Positions 1-5,809 of a stretch of 6,871 nucleotides of DNA are shown piece by piece; position 1 is the first letter of the stretch, and the number at the start of each line of letters is the position of its first letter. Under the pieces are notes generated by a model. The model worked only from the letters and a program-made list of their open reading frames with translations, searched no databases and was not told the DNA's origin. The stretch is from Verrucomicrobiales bacterium (GTDB taxonomy: Bacteria > Verrucomicrobiota > Verrucomicrobiia > Verrucomicrobiales > V1-33). The translations under genes and the position numbers were made by a program. The stretch spans positions 1 through 6,871 of the forward strand of contig JALRGF010000483.1 of assembly GCA_023253495.1 (NCBI GenBank), written 5' to 3'.

Positions 1-1
1 G

Positions 2-1327
2 TCAGTCACCGCCGCCCCGTCCGACCTCACCGTCGCGCTGCCTCCGGCGGCGCGGGCCGCCCTCGCGGTACCGGCCGCCCGTCGCGCTGCCGCCGAACGT
101 CGGGCCCTGGCGGCCGCGGTGCTGCGGGTGCGGGCGTCGGACGGGCTGGCCGCGCTGCCGGCGCCGGTGAAAGTCTGGGCGGCCTCGGCCGAGGCGCAGC
201 GCGAGCGCGGCCAGAAAGCCGGCTTTGCCCAGCCCCGGGTGATCCGCGTGCTCGCGCGTGGCGACCTTGAAAAACCCGGGGCGGAAGTCGGTCCGGGGGC
301 GCTCTCCGCGGTGACCGCGCTGCCGTCCCGTTTCGCACTGGCCGACCCGTCCGACGAAGCCGTCCGCCGCGCCGCCCTTGCCGATTGGATCGCTCATCGC
401 GACAACCCGCTGACGTGGCGCAGCATCGTCAATCGCATCTGGCATTACCATTTCGGCCGCGGTCTGTGCGACACCCCGGGTGACTTCGGCCGGATGGGCG
501 GCGTGCCGTCGCATCCGGAGCTGCTCGACTGGCTGGCCGTCTGGTTCCGTGACGACGCCGGCGGTTCGCTCCGGAAATTGCACCGCCTCATCGTGACCAG
601 CGCGGCCTACCGTCGCCAGACAGATCCGGCAGCGGAGGCGGCGACGGCGGAGGCGGCGGAGGCGGTGGAGGCAGTCGACGGCGGGCTGGCGGCTGACGGC
701 CGGCGGGAGCTGGCCCCGGTGGTCGGGCGCGCGGTCACTCCGGATTTCCGTCGGCAGGCGGAGGCGGACCCGGAAAACCGTCTGCTCTGGCGCGCGAACC
801 GTCTGCGGCTCGATGCTGATTCGTACCGGGACGCGGTCATGGCGGTCAGCGGGCGGCTCGACCTGACCATGGGCGGCCCCGGGGTACGGCATTTTTCATC
901 GCGGCCGGGGCCGCAGAGCACGCCGGTGCTGGACTACACGAATTTCGACTGGTCGGCACCCGGAGTGGCCCGCCGCAGCATTTACCGGGTCGTCTGGCGC
1001 GGCATTGCCGACCCGTTCATGGACGCGCTGGATTTTCCCGACATGGGATTGCTGTCGCCGGTGCGCGGGTTTTCGGCTTCGCCGCTGCAGTCACTGGCGC
1101 TGCTCAACAACCCGTTCGGGCTGTACCATGCCGGCGCGCTGGCGGCGCGGGTCACCGGGAGCGAGCCGGACCGCGACCGGCAGGTGCGGGAAATGGTGCG
1201 GGCGGTCTGGCTGCGCGCGCCGACGGCGGAGGAGGCCGCGGATTTCCGTGCGCTGGCCGACGCGCACGGCCTGCCGGCGGTGGCCCGGCTGCTGTTCAAC
1301 AGCAATGAATTTCTCTTCGTGAACTGA
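2..1327 (+). CDS. DUF1553 (PSD1) protein, C-terminal part, 5' end outside window
   Basis: The frame is open from the left edge and ends at TGA 1325-1327, giving 441 visible residues. The GTG at 119 is internal, because the residues before it already match the usual linker preceding PSD1 in this family. The visible part starts in that linker, passes a segment resembling 'RVLARGDLEKPGAEVGPGAL' (the RGD-x-x-x-P-x-x-EV-x-P signature), and then runs through DUF1553 from about residue 124 (ALADWI, NPLT, VNRIWHYHFGRGL, DFGRMG, PSHPELLDWLA at 169) to the very C-terminal FNSNEFLF at 432-439. A DUF1549 domain with a CxxCH motif, a signal peptide and perhaps a PSCyt1 cytochrome domain would be expected upstream, but none is visible. 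An Ala/Glu-rich linker interrupts DUF1553 after the AAYRRQT stretch. The molecular function of the family is not established; it is normally exported. It is probably the first visible gene of an operon, 3 nt before the DUF1501 gene, and a distant paralogue of the gene at 2774. Confidence 0.93.
   Translation, partial: SVTAAPSDLTVALPPAARAALAVPAARRAAAERRALAAAVLRVRASDGLAALPAPVKVWAASAEAQRERGQKAGFAQPRVIRVLARGDLEKPGAEVGPGALSAVTALPSRFALADPSDEAVRRAALADWIAHRDNPLTWRSIVNRIWHYHFGRGLCDTPGDFGRMGGVPSHPELLDWLAVWFRDDAGGSLRKLHRLIVTSAAYRRQTDPAAEAATAEAAEAVEAVDGGLAADGRRELAPVVGRAVTPDFRRQAEADPENRLLWRANRLRLDADSYRDAVMAVSGRLDLTMGGPGVRHFSSRPGPQSTPVLDYTNFDWSAPGVARRSIYRVVWRGIADPFMDALDFPDMGLLSPVRGFSASPLQSLALLNNPFGLYHAGALAARVTGSEPDRDRQVREMVRAVWLRAPTAEEAADFRALADAHGLPAVARLLFNSNEFLFVN
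632..672 (+). repeat. GCGGAG-type low-complexity tract inside the first DUF1553 gene
   Basis: Imperfect reiteration of GCGGAGGCG/GCGGCG units within the coding frame, giving an Ala/Glu-rich stretch (AEAATAEAAEAVEAV). It lies at a variable loop between the conserved AAYRRQT and LLWRANRLRLDADSYRD blocks, so it is probably an expanded linker that keeps the frame. The gene at 2774 has a different Pro/Ala-rich linker at the same place. Confidence 0.6.
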
Positions 1328-1330
1328 CAC

Positions 1331-2770
1331 ATGATAGACCCCGCTTCCCCGATAGTTCATGTGAACCGCCGGCAGTTTCTCAGCCGGATCGGCGGAGGAT
1401 TCGGCAGCGTGGCCCTGGCCGGGTTGCTGCAGCGCGACGGGCTCCTGGCCGCGGACGACGGGGCGGCGGGTGTACAGCTGCCGCAATTTGAGCCGAAGGC
1501 ACGGCGGGTCATCCAGTTGTTCATGAATGGCGGGGCCAGCCCGATGGACACCTTTGATTACAAGCCGGAGCTCGAGCGGCGGCACGGCGAGATGCTCGGG
1601 CCGAAGGAGAAACCGGAAGGACAGACCGGTGTGTCCGGCGCGGTGATGAAGAGTCCGTTTGAATTCCGGCGCCACGGGCAGAGCGGGCGCTGGGTCAGCA
1701 GCGTGTTCCCGCATCAGGCTAAATGGGTCGATCACATGGCCTTCCTCATGGCCATGAAGAGCAAGACCAATGTTCATGGACCCGCCAGCTACATGATGAA
1801 TACGGGATTTCTTCTCCCGGGATTTCCATCGTGCGGGTCGTGGATCTCGTATGCCCTCGGCAGCCTGTCCGACAATCTGCCGACCTTCGTCGTGCTGCCC
1901 GACGCCCGCGGGCTGCCGTACAACCAGAAGGGTAATTTCAGCGCCGGCTTTCTGCCCGCCCGCCACCAGGGAACCATCCTCGCCGCCGGTGCCACCCCGC
2001 CGGTGCCCGACCTGTTCTCCCCGGAATCATTCGCTTTCGCGCGGGGCCAGGCCGACGAAGCGACCCGCGCCCTGCTCCGGAAAATCAACCGCGCCCATGC
2101 CGCCGACCATCCGGGCGACTCCCGGCTGGAAGCCCGGATCGCCGCCGGGGAGCTGGCCGCGAAAATGCAGCTCAGCGCACCCGAGGCCTTTGACCTAGCC
2201 CGCGAAACCGAGGCCACCCGCACCGCCTATGGCCTGGATACCCCGGTCACCGCTGACTTCGGCCGCCGCTGCCTGCTGGCGCGCCGCCTGCTCGAGCGTG
2301 GGACACGCTTTGTCCAGGTCTGGAGCGGGCCGCAGGGTGCCACTGAAAACTGGGACAACCACGGCAACATTCAGAACGAGCTTCCGCCGATTGCCGCCAG
2401 TGTCGACCAGCCGATCAGCGCGCTGCTCGGCGACCTGCACCAGCGCGGGTTGCTGGAGGACACCCTGGTCGTGTGGACCACCGAATTCGGCCGCACCCCG
2501 TTCGCGCAGAGCGGCGCCGGCCGCGACCACAATGGCGGGAGCTTCGTGACATGGCTGGCCGGCGCCGGCATCAAGCCCGGGGTCGCCTACGGGCGCAGCG
2601 ACGACTTCGGCGGGCAGGCGGTCGAGGGAGTCACGTATTGCTACGACCTGCATGCCACCATGCTGCACCTGCTCGGTCTCGACCACGAGCGTCTCACTTT
2701 CCGTCACAGCGGGGTCGACCGCCGGCTCACCGATGTGCACGGGCACGTGGTGCACGACATTCTCGCCTGA
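1331..2770 (+). CDS. DUF1501 protein with twin-arginine signal (alkaline phosphatase-like fold)
   Basis: A complete 479-residue DUF1501 protein of typical length. A twin-arginine leader is visible: RRQFL at residues 13-17 followed by a Gly/Ala-rich hydrophobic stretch to about 33, which predicts Tat export of a folded protein, perhaps with its metal already bound. Conserved blocks follow in family order: FMNGGASPMDTFDYKP (64-79), WDNHGN (341-346), TEFGRTP (384-390), GRDHN (397-401) and DLHATMLHLLGLDHERL (439-455), then RLTDVHG near the C-terminus. The Asp, His and Glu residues in these blocks sit where metal ligands are expected in the alkaline phosphatase/sulfatase-like superfamily to which DUF1501 is assigned. 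No substrate is known. The ATG at 1331 is chosen because it lies 3 nt after the previous stop and leaves a short n-region; the GTG at 1361 would put the arginines almost at the N-terminus. No Shine-Dalgarno motif is visible. The gene is flanked on both sides by DUF1553 genes, its usual partners in PVC genomes. Confidence 0.95.
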   Translation: MIDPASPIVHVNRRQFLSRIGGGFGSVALAGLLQRDGLLAADDGAAGVQLPQFEPKARRVIQLFMNGGASPMDTFDYKPELERRHGEMLGPKEKPEGQTGVSGAVMKSPFEFRRHGQSGRWVSSVFPHQAKWVDHMAFLMAMKSKTNVHGPASYMMNTGFLLPGFPSCGSWISYALGSLSDNLPTFVVLPDARGLPYNQKGNFSAGFLPARHQGTILAAGATPPVPDLFSPESFAFARGQADEATRALLRKINRAHAADHPGDSRLEARIAAGELAAKMQLSAPEAFDLARETEATRTAYGLDTPVTADFGRRCLLARRLLERGTRFVQVWSGPQGATENWDNHGNIQNELPPIAASVDQPISALLGDLHQRGLLEDTLVVWTTEFGRTPFAQSGAGRDHNGGSFVTWLAGAGIKPGVAYGRSDDFGGQAVEGVTYCYDLHATMLHLLGLDHERLTFRHSGVDRRLTDVHGHVVHDILA

Positions 2771-2773
2771 ACG

Positions 2774-5380
2774 ATGAAACATTGCGCCGCCTGGCTTCTG
2801 GCATGGTTGGGGGTCGCGCCCGTCACCGCGGCCGGGATCGATGGCGCCGGCCACTGGGCGTTCCAGCCGCTGGCCGCGCCCGCGGTGCCGGCAACCCGCG
2901 ACACCGCCTGGCCGCGCGGCGGGATCGACCGGTTCATTCTCGCGCGGCTCGAGCAGGAGGGCATGACCCCTGCGCCGGAGGCCGGTCGGCTGGCGTGGCT
3001 GCGGCGCGTCACCTTCGACCTCACCGGCCTGCCGCCGACGCCGGACGAGGTGGATGATTATTTGAGCGACCGCGGGGAGGACGCGGCCGCCCGGGTTGTC
3101 GACCGCCTGCTGAACTCCCCGCGTCACGGCGAACGCTGGGCGCAGCACTGGCTGGATCTGGTGCGGTACGCGGATACCCACGGGTTCGAGGTCAATACCG
3201 AACGCCCGAACGCCTGGCCGTACCGGGACTACGTCATCCGCGCGTTCAATCAGGACACACCGTACGACCGCTTCATTCGCGAACAGATTGCCGGTGACGC
3301 CCTTGGCGAGGATGCCGCCACCGGGTTTCTGGTGACGGCATCGGTCCTGCTGCCCGGCCAGATCGGCAAGGACGAAGCGTCGATCCGCCTCGCCCGCCAG
3401 GACGCGCTGGACGAAATCGTGGTCAATGTGTCCCAGTCGTTCCTCGGGCTGAGCATCGGTTGCGCCCGCTGCCACGACCACAAATCGGATCCGGTGCCGC
3501 AGGAGGATTATTATTCGATGCAGGCGCTCGTTGCGGGGGTCGAATACGAGGACCGCCCGATGCGCAGCGCGGAGGCCGAGGCCCGGCGCCGGGAAGCCGT
3601 GCCCTGGCGGCAACGGGTGCAGGCCATCGACCACGAGCTCGGACGCTTCGTGCCGGTGGCGCGGCCGCGGACCATGCCGTCGGCAGTTTCCGGCGCGACG
3701 GGTGCGGACGTGACGTCGTTGACGGACGGCGACAGCAGCGGCCACGCCGACGGAAATGAGGACGGCTCCGGGCCGCGGCGCCCGACGGTCAACGCGCGCG
3801 TCAATACCGATCGGTTTGCGCCGGTGCGCGCGCGGCAGCTGCGGTTTTCCATTCTGGCGACCAACAGCCTCGAGCCGTGCCTCGACGAACTGGAGGTCGT
3901 CACCACCGACGGTCGCAATGCCGCCGCGGCCGAAGCCGGCGCGGTTCTGCGGACGTCCGGCGATACCGTGGAGCCCGACCGCCATGAGCCCCGCTTTCTC
4001 AACGACGGCCGGTTCGGCAACAGCCGCAGCTGGATGTCGAACGAAGCAGGGCGCGGCTGGGTGGAAGTCCGCTTTGCCCGCGACGAGGAAATCACCCGGG
4101 TCCGCTGGGGGCGCGACCGCGAAGGTGTGTACGAAGACCGGTTGGCCACGGAATACCGCGTGGAGGTGGCCGGCGCCGACGGAGCGTGGTCGCTGGTGGC
4201 TGACTCGTCCGACCGGCGACCGTGGATCGCCGGCACCGACCCCGGACCGGCATTCACCACCGACGGCCTCGGGCCGGACGAGGCCGCCGCCGCCCAGCGG
4301 CTGCTCGATGAAAAACACGACCTCGAATCACGCATCGCCACCGCCGAGGCCGGGCAACTCGCCTTCGCCGGAAAATTCCGCCCCCCGGACCGCATCCACC
4401 TGCTCAACCGCGGTGACCCGGAACAACCGCGCGCCGAAGTCGCCCCGGCCACCCCGCGCGTGGTCGGACGCCGGGAACTGGCGCGGGAGGCATCAGACCA
4501 GGACCGGCGGATGGCGCTGGCCGACTGGATCGCCTCCCCGGCAAACCCGCTGACCGCCCGCGTCATGGTCAATCGTCTGTGGCAAGGGCATTTCGGGACC
4601 GGCCTGGTCGAAACATCCAGCGACTTCGGCCTCATGGGCACCCGGCCGTCACATCCGGAACTGCTCGACTGGCTGGCCGCCGAATTCCTCCGCGCCGGCT
4701 GGTCGCTCAAACACATGCACCGGCTCATCGTGCTCTCCGCCACCTACCGCCAGGCTCAGGTGTCGCCACCGGCGGCGGACCCGGCGGCGGGGGCTGCGGA
4801 GCCACCCACCCCCGCCGACCCGCGGCTCGCCGATGCCGAGGCGCGTCTGCTCTGGCGGTTCCCCCGGCGCCGGCTGGAGGCCGAGGCCATCCGCGATTCG
4901 ATGCTGGCGGTCAGCGGCCGGCTCGACCGGCGCATGTTCGGCCGCGGGTTCAACCTCTTTGATGTGCGCGGCGGCCTGAGCGGGTTCCGGCCGGTTGAGT
5001 CGTTCGCCGGCGACGGCCTGCGGCGCCTGATCTACGCCCACAAAGTGCGCCGGGAACGCGATGCCGTCTTCGGGGCCTTCGATTGCCCGGACGCCGGCCA
5101 GAGCGCCGCGCGCCGCCGCGAGTCAACCACGCCGCTGCAAGCCCTCAATCTGTTCAACAGCCGCTTCACCCTGGAGGCCGCCGAGGGCCTCGCCGCACGC
5201 GTCGCCCGCGACGCCGGCCCGGCCCCGGCCGACCAGCTCGCCCTCGCGTGGCGTCTCGCCCTCGGCCGCTCGCCCGACACCGACGAAATATCCCAGATCC
5301 TCCCGGTGGTGGAAGCCCATGGACTGGCCCCGGTCGCCCGCGCTCTTTTCAACAGCAATGAGTTTCTCTTCATGCCGTAG
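2774..5380 (+). CDS. Exported DUF1549-DUF1553 (PSCyt2-PSD1) protein with inserted discoidin-like domain
   Basis: A complete 868-residue protein. Residues 1-20 form a Sec-type signal peptide (MKH, hydrophobic core, cleavage probably after Ala19 or Ala20). There is no N-terminal PSCyt1 cytochrome domain: the mature protein starts at the HWAFQPL motif. DUF1549/PSCyt2 spans about 47-255, with RRVTFDLTGLPPTP, RWAQHWLDLVRYADTHG and CARCHDHK, in which Cys230, Cys233 and His234 make a CxxCH motif that could bind haem c. Residues about 350-485 (RARQLRFSILATNSLEPCLD, LNDGRFGNSRSWMSNE, WVEVRF, RVRWGRDREG, EYRVEV) resemble an F5/8 type C/discoidin carbohydrate-binding fold. A short charged, possibly coiled segment (about 503-525) leads to RGDPEQPRAEVAP and DUF1553 (about 575-868), which ends in FNSNEFLF. 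It starts 3 nt after the DUF1501 stop with no visible ribosome binding site, which suggests coupling. Probably periplasmic. The biochemical role of the family is unknown; polymer or glycan processing is inference only. Confidence 0.95.
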   Translation: MKHCAAWLLAWLGVAPVTAAGIDGAGHWAFQPLAAPAVPATRDTAWPRGGIDRFILARLEQEGMTPAPEAGRLAWLRRVTFDLTGLPPTPDEVDDYLSDRGEDAAARVVDRLLNSPRHGERWAQHWLDLVRYADTHGFEVNTERPNAWPYRDYVIRAFNQDTPYDRFIREQIAGDALGEDAATGFLVTASVLLPGQIGKDEASIRLARQDALDEIVVNVSQSFLGLSIGCARCHDHKSDPVPQEDYYSMQALVAGVEYEDRPMRSAEAEARRREAVPWRQRVQAIDHELGRFVPVARPRTMPSAVSGATGADVTSLTDGDSSGHADGNEDGSGPRRPTVNARVNTDRFAPVRARQLRFSILATNSLEPCLDELEVVTTDGRNAAAAEAGAVLRTSGDTVEPDRHEPRFLNDGRFGNSRSWMSNEAGRGWVEVRFARDEEITRVRWGRDREGVYEDRLATEYRVEVAGADGAWSLVADSSDRRPWIAGTDPGPAFTTDGLGPDEAAAAQRLLDEKHDLESRIATAEAGQLAFAGKFRPPDRIHLLNRGDPEQPRAEVAPATPRVVGRRELAREASDQDRRMALADWIASPANPLTARVMVNRLWQGHFGTGLVETSSDFGLMGTRPSHPELLDWLAAEFLRAGWSLKHMHRLIVLSATYRQAQVSPPAADPAAGAAEPPTPADPRLADAEARLLWRFPRRRLEAEAIRDSMLAVSGRLDRRMFGRGFNLFDVRGGLSGFRPVESFAGDGLRRLIYAHKVRRERDAVFGAFDCPDAGQSAARRRESTTPLQALNLFNSRFTLEAAEGLAARVARDAGPAPADQLALAWRLALGRSPDTDEISQILPVVEAHGLAPVARALFNSNEFLFMP

Positions 5381-5434
5381 CTGCCGCTGCCAGAGGATCG
5401 GACCGGACGCCTGAGGCGGGGCTTGAAGGCGAGG

Positions 5435-5463
5435 CGTACGAGGTGGGACGTACGAGGTGGGAC
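5435..5463. repeat. 14-bp tandem duplication, unit GTACGAGGTGGGAC
   Basis: Two perfect, directly adjacent copies (5436-5449 and 5450-5463) with one extra matching C at 5435. Each junction creates a CGTACG palindrome (5435-5440 and 5449-5454). It lies 55 bp after the stop of the DUF1553 gene in otherwise non-coding DNA. It could be a replication-slippage duplication or part of an interspersed intergenic repeat; only genome-wide counting would tell. Confidence 0.85.
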
Positions 5464-5614
5464 CGCACTTCCAGGCCGGTCAGCGGCGGGCGCGTCCCAT
5501 GCGCGGCCCGTTTCCCGCCTGCTCTTGTGCGTGCCCCGGGCGCGAGCCGTGAGCGCTTGCGCGGCGGACAGGCGAGACTGGCGGCAGGCGTCAGCGCGGG
5601 GCGCAAGTGCCTTT

Positions 5615-5632
5615 GGTGCGGGGCGCCGCACC
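5615..5632. other. Perfect 7-bp GC-rich hairpin near the middle of the convergent gap
   Basis: GGTGCGG (5615-5621) and CCGCACC (5626-5632) are exact reverse complements around a 4-nt loop GGCG. No T-run follows on either strand. It may act as a bidirectional transcript-end structure or may be chance in GC-rich DNA. Confidence 0.3.
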
Positions 5633-5791
5633 GGCGGAGCCGTGGGTCACGCGGTTTGCGGAGGCGGGGAAGATTGCGGCCTGAGACGTCCTCACCGCCG
5701 GCGCGCCCGGAGGTCCCGCCCCACCTCGCCCGGTCCCGTCTCACCTTGCCGGTGCGTTGAGAAGGGGGCGTGAACGTGGCAGGCTCTGACG

Positions 5792-5809
5792 AGCGGGTCT
5801 CAGTCCGCT
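5792..5809 (-). terminator. Weak hairpin directly after the thiH stop codon
   Basis: AGCGG (5792-5796) pairs with CCGCT (5805-5809), leaving an 8-nt loop, or a 6-nt loop if a G-U pair at 5797/5804 forms. On the minus strand it begins immediately after the thiH TGA (5812-5810). There is no downstream U-tract and the stem is short, so a terminator role is only a possibility based on position. Confidence 0.2.

Larger units (their letters stand above)
5381..5809. other. 429-bp non-coding gap between convergent genes
   Basis: The stretch lies between the 3' end of the DUF1553 gene (plus) and the 3' end of thiH (minus), so terminators rather than promoters are expected. Several frames stay open by virtue of high GC, but their translations are Arg/Ala/Pro/Gly-rich and match no family I recognise. 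Visible structure includes the short inverted repeat CGCCTGAGGCG at 5408-5418, 28 nt after the upstream stop; a 14-bp tandem duplication at 5435-5463; a 10-bp imperfect inverted pair (5553-5562 with 5601-5610, one G-U); a 7-bp perfect hairpin at 5615-5632; and TGAGACG (5682-5688) facing CGTCTCA (5737-5743). None has a T-run, so no classical intrinsic terminator can be called. No tRNA, promoter or riboswitch was recognised. Confidence 0.7.

Noticed and set aside
119..121. GTG at 119 as the start of the first gene
   Set aside because: The frame is open to the left edge and the preceding residues (LPPAARAALAVPAA, then AAER) match the linker usual in this family, so the gene begins outside the window.
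1091..1966. A 291-codon open frame on the minus strand
   Set aside because: It overlaps the end of one recognised gene and the start of another in antisense and shows no family resemblance.
2195..4318. A 707-codon open frame on the minus strand
   Set aside because: It lies antisense across the boundary of two well-recognised genes (DUF1501 and DUF1549/DUF1553). Its translation is Arg/Gly/Ala/Pro-rich with no family motif, and long antisense frames are expected at this GC content.
3511..4743. A 410-codon open frame on the minus strand
   Set aside because: It is antisense to the DUF1549/DUF1553 gene. Its Ser/Arg-rich translation is typical of a shadow frame and no domain is recognisable.
5032..5744. 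Minus-strand frames of 199 and 124 codons at the end of the DUF1553 gene and in the gap
   Set aside because: The longer one is antisense to the conserved C-terminus of a real gene, and both have low-information composition. Neither resembles a known protein.
5739..5762. TCTCA...TGAGA with inner CACC...GGTG as a terminator hairpin
   Set aside because: The two stems use overlapping bases and cannot form together without a bulge. There is no T-run on either strand.
5423..5773. Plus-strand frames of 105-116 codons in the convergent gap
   Set aside because: The translations are dominated by Arg, Ala, Gly and Pro, overlap each other in different frames, and include the tandem repeat. No start context or homology was seen.
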